From an uncultured Chloroflexota bacterium (lineage in GTDB: Bacteria; Chloroflexota; Limnocylindria; Limnocylindrales; CSP1-4): 20,377 nucleotides of DNA. The DNA lies in contig CAIXZV010000478.1 of assembly GCA_903924005.1 (NCBI GenBank), positions 1 through 20,377 on the forward strand, written 5' to 3'. Of the stretch, positions 1 to 7,899 are shown piece after piece. The stretch's first letter is position 1, and every line of letters begins with the position of its first letter. The notes under the pieces are model-generated. The model saw only the letters and a list, made by a program, of their open reading frames with translations, did no database searches and was not told where the DNA came from. Both the position numbers and the translations under genes were made by a program.

Positions 1-2324
1 ACCACACCGCCTGCGTTGCCAAAGAGCGGCTCCGCGATAAACGCGGCGGGGCCGGGCCCGGCCGCTGCTGACTCCCCCACCACGCGGCGGACGTCCGCTG
101 CAGAGAGCGCCCCCGCGTCGGGTCCGCGGTGCAGCCCGCGATACGTGTTTGGCGCCTCCACCAGCCGAACCCAGGCCGGCCGGGTGCCCACGGCGTTGGG
201 GTTGTCGATGTGCGAGGTGGTGATGGCGTCGGCCGCGCCGGTCCACCCGTGGTACGCGCCGCGGACTGCCAGCACGTCTTGCCGGCCCGTCGCGACCCGG
301 GCGAGGCGAAGGGCGAGCTCCGTGGCCTCGGACCCGGTGTTCACCAGAAAGACCGTGTCCAGCGGCGCGGGGAAGCGCGCGGCGAGCGCCTCCGCGAAGT
401 CCGTCATGACGCGGTACAGGAACCGCGAGTTGGTGTTGAGCAGCCGCAGCTGCCGCGTGACCGCCGCCTCGACGGCCGGGTGGCTGTGGCCCAGGATCGC
501 CACATTGTTGACGATGTCGACATACGAGCGGCCGGTGGTGTCGATCAGGTGATGGCGCCAGCCCCGTTCGATCCGCGGCGGGGCGTCGAAGTAGTGAACC
601 TGGACGCCCGCGAGGACGGCATTGCGGCGGGCCAGCAGTTCGGCCGGATCGTCGGCGGGCGCAACCACGAGGCTTGACGGCAGCCCCAGCAGCCGCGCCG
701 GATCCGGGCACAGTGCCTGCCACGCGCGAGCCAGCGAGGGCACGGTCCGGCGCGGTGCCTCCAGCCCCGGAACCGCCACGAGCTGCGCGTGGAGCAGCGC
801 AGGAAGCCCGCCCGGGCCATCGCCCGCCACGCGGCCAATCTCGTCACCTGCCGTCACGGACGCCCCGGCGGCAACCGAAGGGACGACGCCGTCAAGCCGA
901 ATATCGAACCCGTCGGCGCCGATCACCACGCCGGCGGGCGTAAACCGGACGACGCCCGCAACCGGGGCGCGCACCACCATGCCTGCCGGGAGGAACAGGT
1001 CCGCACCCAGATGGACCGTGGCCGCCTCGATGGTCGTGTCCAGTTCGGCATCGGTGAGGCGCGCCTCGCCCCATCGGCCAAGCGGGATGCCGCCGGTGGC
1101 GCGCACGGCGTCAACTGCGGCCTCCACCGCCGCCGGCGCCCCGGTGGCCGCTCCCGGGAGTGCCTCGGACGTTGTGGAGAGATCCAGCACGCGAACCCGT
1201 TCCGCCACCACCTCCACCGGGTGGACAACGTTGGCTGGCAGCGCAACCCGTCGCGCCGGACCAAGCCCCGCTGCCTCGCGCAGGACCTCCTCCGCTAGGG
1301 CGAACGGCACGGCGGCCACCGCCGCAAGCGCCGCCCACTCCTCGTCACGCGTGGCATTGACGTATGTGTTGTCCGGCTCAAGCGCCCCCTGCTGATCGCC
1401 GCTCACCGCAACCGCCGCGGCGCGGGCCACCACCATGGGCCAGACGGCGGCCAGCTCGGCGGGCTCCAGCGGCACCAGCGCGAGATAGCCGCGAGCCACG
1501 TCACGGGCCAGTTGCAGCGGCGCGTCCAGGTCGTGGAACGAGTCCGCTGCGATCACCACGGCCAGATCGGCCGCCAGCCATGTGCGCGACAGGTCGCCAA
1601 AGTCGATGAGCCCACTCGGCATCGGCCGCCCCGCTGGGTCTTCGCAGGCCACGGTGTTCACATCGGTGACGTCCTGGTGGACAACGCCCAGACGCAGCTG
1701 CGGCTCCAGCGCGGCGAGGGCGTGGGCGGCCCGGGCGGTTGCTTCTTGGGCCGCGGTCCGGCGCGCAGGCGTTGAGCAGTACGGCAGCAGCGCCTCCACC
1801 ACGGATGCGGCGTGGCGGATGTCCCACTGCAGCGCCCGGTCCAGCCCCGGGTGATCAAACCCGTTGAGCGCTTTCGCCATCCGCGCGGCCATCGCGCCAT
1901 GCGCCCGCAGCACGGACGGCGCGAGATACCCAAACGTGTCCAGCGGCGTCCCGTCGAGATATGTCACGAGACGCAGGTCATGCCTGGTTCCGGCGGTAAC
2001 GATTGCGCGGGCGATCAGCGAGCCGTCACGGGCCGGCTGTGGCACCGGCACCGCAAAGGGCAGCCCGGCACCAGCAGCGCGCAGCATCGCCGCGTTCTCG
2101 GCCTCCAGAGCGGCTCGGCTCAAGCCTTCGCGGGCGATCTTGAAGACGAAGCGGGCGCCGTCGGCCGCATCAACGCGGTAGTTCCGGTCCTGGTGGCTGC
2201 CCAACTCGGTGAGCACACCGGTCATGCCAAAGGCGTCGCGCAGGAGCAGCGCAGCCTCGTCGGGCGCAACCTCGGGACGGCGATGTATGTGGCCGGCGAA
2301 GGGGTTGGTGTCCATCGCGCCCAT
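1..2324 (-). CDS. APH-type kinase / M23-like / class III aminotransferase fusion (C-terminus cut by window edge)
   Basis: One uninterrupted minus-strand frame, 774 residues visible, open at the left edge. Residues about 12-330 are an aminoglycoside-phosphotransferase-type kinase: catalytic loop HQDVTDVN at 216-223 (Asp218, Asn223) and metal-binding IDFGD at 240-244. Residues about 400-540 resemble an M23 peptidase: HLGAD at 438-442 matches the HxxxD zinc motif, but the later HxH is reduced to LLHAQL (His512), so zinc catalysis is doubtful. From about 545 on it is a class III PLP aminotransferase (NTGSEAT 662-668, YHG 691-693, AEPLFGNAGG from 764); the PLP lysine lies beyond the window. Proteobacterial homologues of this layout are, from memory, about 1000 residues. 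Known relatives are human hydroxylysine kinase and the phospho-lyases PHYKPL/ETNPPL, so phosphorylation and then PLP-dependent elimination on an amino alcohol (hydroxylysine or ethanolamine) is a reasonable inference. The start is the first ATG after an in-frame stop at 2385-2387. It is divergent from vapBC. Confidence 0.88.
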   Translation of the reverse strand, partial: MGAMDTNPFAGHIHRRPEVAPDEAALLLRDAFGMTGVLTELGSHQDRNYRVDAADGARFVFKIAREGLSRAALEAENAAMLRAAGAGLPFAVPVPQPARDGSLIARAIVTAGTRHDLRLVTYLDGTPLDTFGYLAPSVLRAHGAMAARMAKALNGFDHPGLDRALQWDIRHAASVVEALLPYCSTPARRTAAQEATARAAHALAALEPQLRLGVVHQDVTDVNTVACEDPAGRPMPSGLIDFGDLSRTWLAADLAVVIAADSFHDLDAPLQLARDVARGYLALVPLEPAELAAVWPMVVARAAAVAVSGDQQGALEPDNTYVNATRDEEWAALAAVAAVPFALAEEVLREAAGLGPARRVALPANVVHPVEVVAERVRVLDLSTTSEALPGAATGAPAAVEAAVDAVRATGGIPLGRWGEARLTDAELDTTIEAATVHLGADLFLPAGMVVRAPVAGVVRFTPAGVVIGADGFDIRLDGVVPSVAAGASVTAGDEIGRVAGDGPGGLPALLHAQLVAVPGLEAPRRTVPSLARAWQALCPDPARLLGLPSSLVVAPADDPAELLARRNAVLAGVQVHYFDAPPRIERGWRHHLIDTTGRSYVDIVNNVAILGHSHPAVEAAVTRQLRLLNTNSRFLYRVMTDFAEALAARFPAPLDTVFLVNTGSEATELALRLARVATGRQDVLAVRGAYHGWTGAADAITTSHIDNPNAVGTRPAWVRLVEAPNTYRGLHRGPDAGALSAADVRRVVGESAAAGPGPAAFIAEPLFGNAGGV

Positions 2325-2362
2325 GGTGGCAGACCTGCGCGCCGACGACCGTGCCAAATGCG

Positions 2363-2391
2363 TTGACGTACAGATGCCCCGTCGTCATACT
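2363..2391 (+). promoter_or_regulatory. Probable sigma-70 type promoter of vapBC
   Basis: TTGACG (2363-2368) and CATACT (2386-2391) are separated by 17 bases. They match the -35 consensus at 5 of 6 and the -10 consensus at 4 of 6 positions. Transcription would begin near 2398, giving a leader of about 29 bases before the vapB ATG. The element lies 39 bases upstream of the divergent fusion gene start. Confidence 0.5.
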
Positions 2392-2395
2392 CTCT

Positions 2396-2411
2396 TGGTA
2401 ATCACATACCA
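2396..2411. promoter_or_regulatory. Candidate VapB operator (inverted repeat)
   Basis: TGGTA (2396-2400) and TACCA (2407-2411) form a perfect 5-bp inverted repeat with a 6-base spacer. It sits over the predicted transcription start, where an autoregulating VapB dimer would be expected to bind. The arms are short, so chance is possible. Confidence 0.35.
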
Positions 2412-2426
2412 CTTGGGGGTTGACCT

Positions 2427-2717
2427 ATGGCGAACATCGTCGGGGAGCGGTTCCAGATCACCATCGACAAGGAGGCCCGGGAGGCCCTGGGCATCAAGCC
2501 CGGCGACCGCGCAATCGAACGCGTCGAAGGCGGCCGCCTCGTGGTGGACTTCATGCCGGCCCCGCACCGCGAGTCCCTCCTTGGGATCTTCCGCCGACCC
2601 GACCTGCCGCCCATCACCGATTGGCAGGCAGTCAAGGACTCGGCGTGGGACGCGCGGGCGGACGAGATCATGGAAGCTCTCGCCGAGGACAGCCGTCGTC
2701 ATGCTGGTGATCGCTGA
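2427..2717 (+). CDS. vapB: VapB-type antitoxin, AbrB/MazE/SpoVT fold
   Basis: A 96-residue protein. Residues 1-45 have the swapped-hairpin AbrB pattern (VGERFQITIDKEAREALGIK, then PGDRAIERVEGGRLVV), which binds DNA as a dimer in this family. The C-terminal half contains the RRPDLPPITDWQ segment and a charged helix with AWDARADEIMEAL, expected to wrap the toxin and block its active site. Five consecutive G bases at 2415-2419 serve as a Shine-Dalgarno-like site 7 bases before the ATG, so the start is well supported; other in-frame readings would lose the beta-hairpin. The stop codon overlaps the vapC start by one base (TGATG), the normal antitoxin-first arrangement, which couples translation. 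It is probably autoregulated with VapC from the inverted repeat just upstream. Confidence 0.85.
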   Translation: MANIVGERFQITIDKEAREALGIKPGDRAIERVEGGRLVVDFMPAPHRESLLGIFRRPDLPPITDWQAVKDSAWDARADEIMEALAEDSRRHAGDR

Positions 2718-3121
2718 TGGCGGGCCGCATCTTCTGTGACACGAGCGTTCTGATCCGTTACTTCGCCGATGATGACCCGCCCCGCGCCTTCGCGGCCGCG
2801 GGTCTGTTCGACAGCGATGCAACGTTAGTTGTCTCGACGACCGCCCTGCTGGAGCTCGTTCACGTGCTGCGGACGAGGTATGGCGTCACGAACCCGGTCC
2901 TCGGCGAAGGCCTCATCAGCTTTCTCACAAGGAGCAACGTGGAACTCGTGGATGCGGACCGGGGCGCGACCGTTGCAGCCATCCAGTGGTCACTACGCGT
3001 CTCTGCCCGACGCATCCCGGACGCGCTGATCGCTGCGGCCGCCGAGCACGCAGGCTGCGACCAGATCGCCACCTTCGACGAGCTCATGACCTCCCCATCC
3101 GTGCCCGTGCGCCTGCTCTGA
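2717..3121 (+). CDS. vapC: VapC-type PIN-domain ribonuclease toxin
   Basis: A 134-residue single PIN domain, the usual length for VapC. The acidic Mg-binding residues are all present: Asp8 (FCDTSVLIRYF), Glu46 (LLELVHVLR), Asp102 (IPDALIAAAA) and Asp121 (ATFDEL). The family cleaves RNA, commonly initiator tRNA or rRNA, when its antitoxin is degraded; the actual target cannot be read from the sequence. The ATG overlaps the last base of vapB, so the two are translationally coupled. No gene lies between its stop and the next start at 3201, and the next gene carries its own strong ribosome binding site, so vapBC is likely a two-gene unit. Confidence 0.9.
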   Translation: MAGRIFCDTSVLIRYFADDDPPRAFAAAGLFDSDATLVVSTTALLELVHVLRTRYGVTNPVLGEGLISFLTRSNVELVDADRGATVAAIQWSLRVSARRIPDALIAAAAEHAGCDQIATFDELMTSPSVPVRLL

Positions 3122-3200
3122 GCCCCGCCGGCTAGGCCTCCGTATCCACGCTGCATAGACGTACTGCATACTTCCCGCGTCACCACCGCTGGAGGTCCTC

Positions 3201-4391
3201 GTGAGCGTCGGCACCCCATTCCATCCCAAGGCCGCGGCCCTGAATCGCAAGATGCAGTGGCGCGAATGGGCCGGGTATTGGGCGTCGTCCGCCTACGCAG
3301 ACTTCCACGACATCGAGTACAACGCCATCCGCGAGGCCGCGGCGGTCATCGATGTGAGCCCGCTGTACAAGTACAAGCTCACCGGCCCCGACGTCATCCG
3401 CCTTGCTGACCGCGTCATCACCCGTGACGCCACCAAGCTCAAGGTGGGCCAGGTCTTCTACACGCCGTGGTGCGACGAGCACGGCAAGGTGCTTGATGAC
3501 GGCACGGTCCATCGCGTGGGCGAGCACGAGCTCCGCTGGACCGCGGCGGACGCGCAGTACCGCTGGCTGACGCAGAACGCCGCCGGGCTGGACGTCCACA
3601 TCGAGGACGTCTCGGAATCCGTCGCCGCGCTTGCGCTCCAGGGCCCGTTCTCGCGCGCAGTCCTTGAGGCCGCCACCGGCGAGTCCTTTGCGGACCTCGG
3701 CTACTTCCGCCGCCGCGCCACCAAGATCGCCAAGGTGGAGATCGACGTCAGCCGCACCGGGTACACCGGCGATCTGGGCTACGAGCTCTGGATCCCGGCG
3801 GAGGGCGCGGCCAAGGTCTGGGACGCGCTGTTCGCGGCCGGGAAGGCGTATGCAATCAGGCCCGCCGGCATCTGGGCGCTGGACGTGGTGCGGCTTGAGG
3901 CGGGGCTGATCATGGCGGAGGTGGATTACACGTCCGCCCGTCATGCGCTCAACCCGGACCAGAACTTCAGCCCGTTCGAGATTGGCCTGGGCAAGCTGGT
4001 GAGCTTTGACAAGGCCGACTTTGTGGGCCGACGCGCGCTCCTCGCCGAGCAGGCCGCGGGCGGTCCCGCTCGGCGCCTTGTGGGCCTCATGCTGGACTGG
4101 TATGAGATTGAGGCGCTGTACGACGCGCAGGGTCTGGCCCCGGCCATCTCGCCCTGGGTTGATCGATCGCAGACGCCGGTCTTTGCGGATGGGCGCCAGG
4201 TTGGCCGCGCCACGTCGCATGGCTGGAGCCCCATCCTCAAGCAAGCCCTGGCCCTTGCGCTGGTCCCCGCACGGTACGAGGCGGTGGGCACGAAGCTCCA
4301 GATGGAGTGGACCGTCGAAGGCCGCCGTGGCCGCGTGACCGCCGTGGTCAAGCCGCTGCCGTTTCTGGATCTGGAGCGCAAGCGCAAGTGA
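3201..4391 (+). CDS. GcvT/YgfZ-fold aminomethyltransferase-like protein
   Basis: A 396-residue protein with the folate-binding GcvT fold. Visible landmarks are HGKVLDDGTVHRVG (residues 94-107), which corresponds to the GcvT segment carrying the catalytic aspartate (Asp99 or Asp100 here), LQGP at 146-149, RTGYTGDLGYELWIP at 185-199, and the C-terminal barrel with GRATSHGWSPILKQALALALV. The family transfers one-carbon units from methylated or aminomethylated donors to tetrahydrofolate. No gcvH, gcvP or lpd gene is nearby, so it is more likely a stand-alone demethylase-like member than the glycine cleavage T subunit. The GTG start at 3201 follows GGAGG (3191-3195) by 5 bases. Its stop overlaps the start of the M20 peptidase gene (GTGA), so the two are cotranslated. 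The substrate is not determinable from sequence. Confidence 0.85.
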   Translation: MSVGTPFHPKAAALNRKMQWREWAGYWASSAYADFHDIEYNAIREAAAVIDVSPLYKYKLTGPDVIRLADRVITRDATKLKVGQVFYTPWCDEHGKVLDDGTVHRVGEHELRWTAADAQYRWLTQNAAGLDVHIEDVSESVAALALQGPFSRAVLEAATGESFADLGYFRRRATKIAKVEIDVSRTGYTGDLGYELWIPAEGAAKVWDALFAAGKAYAIRPAGIWALDVVRLEAGLIMAEVDYTSARHALNPDQNFSPFEIGLGKLVSFDKADFVGRRALLAEQAAGGPARRLVGLMLDWYEIEALYDAQGLAPAISPWVDRSQTPVFADGRQVGRATSHGWSPILKQALALALVPARYEAVGTKLQMEWTVEGRRGRVTAVVKPLPFLDLERKRK

Positions 4392-5785
4392 GCGACGCGG
4401 CCGACTTCGCAGCCTTTGCGGCGTTTGACGCGCTGGTTGCGTCGCGTCTGGCGGAGTGGACGGCCGAACTGGTGGAATACCTGGCCATCCCGTCTGAGGG
4501 CGGCGACATGGCTGGGCTGCGCGCCGCGGCAGACTGGACGGCCGCGCGGCTGATCCGGGCCGGGGCCATCGTTGAGACGGTTGAAGTGCCGGGCGCGCCG
4601 CCACTGGTGGTTGGCGAGCTTGGCGACGGACCCCGCGTGATCAACGCTGTCCAGCACTACGACGTGCAGCCGGCCGTGCCGCTGGAGCTCTGGACCACGC
4701 CGCCGTACGAGCCAGCTTTGCGCGACGGGCGCGTGTGGGCCCGCGGCGCCACGGACAACAAGGGCGAGTTCCTGCCGAGGCTCTGGGCGCTGGAGGCGTA
4801 TCGAGACGCCATCGGTCCCCTGCCCTGTCGCGTCCGGTTCCTGGTGGAGGGTCAGGAGGAAACGGGCAGCGGCGCGCTGGATGCGCTGCTGGACCTGCGG
4901 CCGCACTGGCGCGTGGCAGACGCCGCGCTGATCGAGGGCGGTGGGCTGGACCTCGCGGGCCGACCCGGTGTCGTGGGCGGCGGCAAGGGCATCGTGGTCT
5001 TTGAGCTGCTTTGCCGCACGCTTGCGCATGACGCCCATTCAAGCCTCTCGGTGGTGCTGCCAAACGCCGGCCATCGGCTGATCGCGGCGCTGGCCACGTT
5101 CTGGGATTCCGAGGGCCGCCCAGCCATTCACGGGCTTGACATCGGCAAACGGCCGCCCACGCCGGCGCAGCTGGCGGTGATCGCCGGTATGGACATGGGC
5201 GAGCTTGACGACATCCGGCGAGACTGGGACGTGCCCGTGTTCATCGGCGGGCTGGATGGGGCGGCAGCCCAAGAGGCGCTGACCTTCCAGACAACGCTCA
5301 ACCTGCAGGGGCTCTGGGCCGGCCACACCGAAGCCACGCCCAAGACCGTGACGCCGGCCGAGGCCCACGCGCGGCTGGACATCCGGATTGTCCCGGATCA
5401 GGAGCCCGACGAGATCCTTGCCGCCGTGCGCCGGCATCTGGACACGCACGGGTTTGCGGACATCACCATCGTCCCGCGCGAAGGCGAGCGCGCCTGGTGG
5501 ACGCCGCCGGACCACGTGGTCGTCACGACGGCGGCAGCCGTGTCTGCGGATGTTGCCGGTATGGCGGCCAGTATTGGCGTCTCGATGGCGGGGACCGTGC
5601 CCATGTGGCAGGTCTGCGGCAGAGACCGCGTGCCGGCCACAACGCTGGGCGCTGGTCGCGCCGACTGCCGTGCCCATGCGCCAGACGAGAACATCCGCAT
5701 CGACGATCTGGCCGCGGCCGCCAAGATGATGGGGCGCTTTGTGGACGCCCTGGCGCGTCTGCCCGAGGTCCCGCGCGTCCCCTGA
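4388..5785 (+). CDS. M20-family metallopeptidase (dipeptidase / deacylase-like)
   Basis: A 465-residue two-zinc hydrolase of the M20/ArgE/DapE/CPG2 group. Metal-site residues are visible in order: His90 and Asp92 (QHYDVQP), bridging Asp123 (GATDNKG), catalytic Glu157 and Glu158 (EGQEETGSG), Glu183 (LIEGGG) and His430 (HAPDENI). The dimerisation/lid domain is inserted after about residue 195 and contains DAHSSLS. The length is typical for M20 dipeptidases. Extending the frame upstream to an ATG at 4307 is possible, but the GTG at 4388, which overlaps the preceding stop codon in GTGA, is far more likely and starts just before the first helix. Coupling to the GcvT-like gene suggests sequential action on one substrate, for example hydrolysis of an N-acyl or dipeptide compound followed by one-carbon removal; this is inference. 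It has no signal peptide, so it is cytoplasmic. Confidence 0.88.
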   Translation: MSDAADFAAFAAFDALVASRLAEWTAELVEYLAIPSEGGDMAGLRAAADWTAARLIRAGAIVETVEVPGAPPLVVGELGDGPRVINAVQHYDVQPAVPLELWTTPPYEPALRDGRVWARGATDNKGEFLPRLWALEAYRDAIGPLPCRVRFLVEGQEETGSGALDALLDLRPHWRVADAALIEGGGLDLAGRPGVVGGGKGIVVFELLCRTLAHDAHSSLSVVLPNAGHRLIAALATFWDSEGRPAIHGLDIGKRPPTPAQLAVIAGMDMGELDDIRRDWDVPVFIGGLDGAAAQEALTFQTTLNLQGLWAGHTEATPKTVTPAEAHARLDIRIVPDQEPDEILAAVRRHLDTHGFADITIVPREGERAWWTPPDHVVVTTAAAVSADVAGMAASIGVSMAGTVPMWQVCGRDRVPATTLGAGRADCRAHAPDENIRIDDLAAAAKMMGRFVDALARLPEVPRVP

Positions 5786-5795
5786 CGCAGCGCCG

Positions 5796-6503
5796 CTAGG
5801 GGCCGGTGACTGTCGAGCCGCCGTTGGTCTTGACGTTCTGCGTGACCGGCTTCTGCGTGAGCTTCACCGTGGACCCGCCATCGGCCGAGCCTGTCAGCGT
5901 GGTGGCCACGGCCACGGTCGCCGTGGATCCGCCGTTGACGGTGATGTTGGCGGTATCGGCGTGGAGTTCCTCCAGCTGCGCCGTGGAGCCGCCATCGGCC
6001 GTGAGCGTGAGGGCTCCGGCGCGGCCAATCGCCGTCATCGACGAGCCGCCCGACAGCGCCAACTCCAGCGCGTCGGTGTCGATCTCCATCGTTCCCGTGG
6101 AGCCGCCGTCCAGCGACACGCGCGTCAGCACAGGCGTGGTTACCCGCACGATCACGGGCTTCGTCGTGCTGATGCCGGGTGCAGCGATGGTGATGGTCAG
6201 CCGTCCCTCCACCACGTCTGTGTGGATGAGCGGCAGCAGGTTGCGCTGCGCGGTGAGTGAAACAGCGCGGTCCGCCCCAATGCCCACAACCACCTGGATG
6301 CCGCCGCTTGCGCTGATCGCCGTGAAGGCGCCGGTGGTGCGGTCCTGCTCGGCCAGGTCACCAACGCCGGTGATGGGGCTGACCGTGGCCACGAAGAAGC
6401 CCGACAGCCGGATGGCGAGCACCGCGATGAGCGCGGCCAACCCGAGGAGCAGCAGGATGAACAGGAGGATCCGCGGAAGGCGGCGCGTGGACGTGGCGGG
6501 CAT
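5796..6503 (-). CDS. Membrane-anchored DUF2807 (head-GIN) domain protein
   Basis: A 235-residue protein. A single hydrophobic segment at about residues 10-33 follows a basic N-terminus (RRLPR), giving a membrane anchor or uncleaved signal with the rest outside. The exported part begins with a polar strand region and then carries regularly spaced GGS motifs (DGGST, SGGSS, DGGST, NGGST, DGGST, NGGST), most of them 19-23 residues apart. This is typical of the right-handed beta-helix of DUF2807/putative auto-transporter adhesin head-GIN proteins. The start is the ATG at 6503, preceded by GGAG; longer in-frame reading toward 6794 would add an arginine-rich stretch unlike a leader and would overlap hipA. 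It ends 10 bases from the convergent M20 gene. Function is unknown; an envelope or surface role is inferred. Confidence 0.82.
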   Translation of the reverse strand: MPATSTRRLPRILLFILLLLGLAALIAVLAIRLSGFFVATVSPITGVGDLAEQDRTTGAFTAISASGGIQVVVGIGADRAVSLTAQRNLLPLIHTDVVEGRLTITIAAPGISTTKPVIVRVTTPVLTRVSLDGGSTGTMEIDTDALELALSGGSSMTAIGRAGALTLTADGGSTAQLEELHADTANITVNGGSTATVAVATTLTGSADGGSTVKLTQKPVTQNVKTNGGSTVTGP

Positions 6504-6614
6504 GAAGAACTCCGTGGCTGGACGCCTCTCGCAGGATGGACCATGCGCGGCGGTTCGCGGAGGGCCGGATGCGGCGCTGCTGCGGGTCGGAGAGCACGCG
6601 TTCGGGGGCCGGTC

Positions 6615-6641
6615 AGCCCCAGCGCGGGGGCCGTCGGGGCT
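6615..6641. terminator. Weak hairpin downstream of hipA
   Basis: AGCCCC (6615-6620) and GGGGCT (6636-6641) can pair around a 15-base loop, just beyond the hipA stop at 6661 in its reading direction. There is no T-run after it, so a role as terminator is only possible. Confidence 0.25.
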
Positions 6642-6660
6642 CGGCAGGCGCCGTCCTTGG

Positions 6661-7899
6661 TCAGGCCCGGGGCACGTCCGCAACCGACGCCAGCGCAGCG
6701 AACGCCGTGGCCACATCGTCGATCTTGGTCCGCGGGATGCCAGCACCGCGCGCCACATCACGCCAGCCGGCGACTGCCTCGGCCACCTCCTCAACGATGT
6801 CCCTCGCGGCAGACGCCGTTAGGCCGAACTGCGGCCGCGCCGCCACGACATCCGCCGCGACCACCCCGGTCACTCGCCCGTTGACAGCAGTAGCGTGCTC
6901 GCGCATCTCGTGGGACGGGTTCATGTCGAAGGCGGGCGCCAGGCGCCACCCAGCAGCCGTCCGAAGAAAGCCGTGGTTGCGCAGGTGGCCATCGCGGTTG
7001 CCGGCCAGCACGTTGAACGCCATCCGCCGGTACAGCTGCGCGAGATCCACACGCACATGCGCCGGGGCAACCCAGGCGGTGATCGCCTGCGCGATGTCCG
7101 CATAGTCGGCGTGGGTCGGAGTCTCGCGACCGGACAGCGTCAGCGCGGAGGCGTAGAGGCGCCGCCCGTCCCGCGTCCGGTCAAAGCGGCGCGTCGCAAA
7201 GGCGTGCCCCTGACCGCCAACATCGAGCACCGCGGTGTCCGAAACCTCAATGCCTGCCCGACGCGCCAGGTGCGCATAGACGTCTTCCCACGCGCCAACG
7301 TCGCGCCGGTCCGTCTTGGACGGGAACTTCGCAATCCAGAGGCTGCCGTCCGGCTCGCGGTAGTTTGCCTTTGGCCTGGCGCCGCCAAGCGATGAACCGG
7401 GGGCGATGAGCTGGGCGATCGCCGGATCCGTCGCCCGGACATCGGGATCGTCTTCAAAGCGCCGCACGGCAGCCTGGAGCGCGCGCAAGCTGGTGGACGG
7501 CGGGATCTCCGGATCGCGGTCCGACACATACGGACCGTCCACGCCGGCGCGGAGGCGAAGCGCTCCCATGCGGGTCGCATCGGCCACGCCAACCAGCAGA
7601 CCCCAATCGTCGAGGTCACGGCCTTCCCGACGGCGCAGGAGCGCGGCGCCCCACAGGTCTGGCGACGTGTCGGCGACGATGCCGGGCAGCCTTCGCCCGG
7701 GCACAGTCGTGGCGTAGTCAACCAGCGGCAGCGATGGGTCGATGGGGAACGCGGCATCGACCGCGCGCAGCCACGAGGCCGCGTACGCGAAGCCAACCGA
7801 TAGCACCCGTCCGGGCCACCGTGTCAGCACGCCAACCGGGCGTGGCGGACCCAGTTCCGGTGCATCGAGGATGACGATCAGCTCGTCGCTAGAGCTCAT
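6661..7899 (-). CDS. hipA: HipA-family serine/threonine kinase toxin
   Basis: A 412-residue HipA-like kinase. Features in order: an N-terminal beta-rich region; PGSSLGGARPKA (residues 167-178), the loop around the autophosphorylated serine in HipA proteins, with Ser169 and Ser170 as candidates; Lys191 in WIAKFPS for ATP binding; the catalytic loop AGNRDGHLRNHGF (299-311) with Asp303 and Asn308; and LAPAFDMNPS (320-329) with metal-binding Asp325. All kinase residues are intact, so the enzyme should be active. E. coli HipA phosphorylates glutamyl-tRNA synthetase; whether this one has the same target is unknown. The start at 7899 overlaps the end of hipB by 11 bases, so it is translationally coupled to its antitoxin. 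Confidence 0.92.
   Translation of the reverse strand: MSSSDELIVILDAPELGPPRPVGVLTRWPGRVLSVGFAYAASWLRAVDAAFPIDPSLPLVDYATTVPGRRLPGIVADTSPDLWGAALLRRREGRDLDDWGLLVGVADATRMGALRLRAGVDGPYVSDRDPEIPPSTSLRALQAAVRRFEDDPDVRATDPAIAQLIAPGSSLGGARPKANYREPDGSLWIAKFPSKTDRRDVGAWEDVYAHLARRAGIEVSDTAVLDVGGQGHAFATRRFDRTRDGRRLYASALTLSGRETPTHADYADIAQAITAWVAPAHVRVDLAQLYRRMAFNVLAGNRDGHLRNHGFLRTAAGWRLAPAFDMNPSHEMREHATAVNGRVTGVVAADVVAARPQFGLTASAARDIVEEVAEAVAGWRDVARGAGIPRTKIDDVATAFAALASVADVPRA

Noticed and set aside
16..1395. Several plus-strand open frames of 180-257 codons at the left end
   Set aside because: They run antisense to the fusion gene, whose frame carries clear kinase and aminotransferase motifs. Their translations are Arg/Ser/Ala-rich without any domain pattern.
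3180..4604. Minus-strand open frame of 474 codons
   Set aside because: It is antisense to the GcvT-like and M20 genes, has no recognisable motif, and is explained by high GC content suppressing stops.
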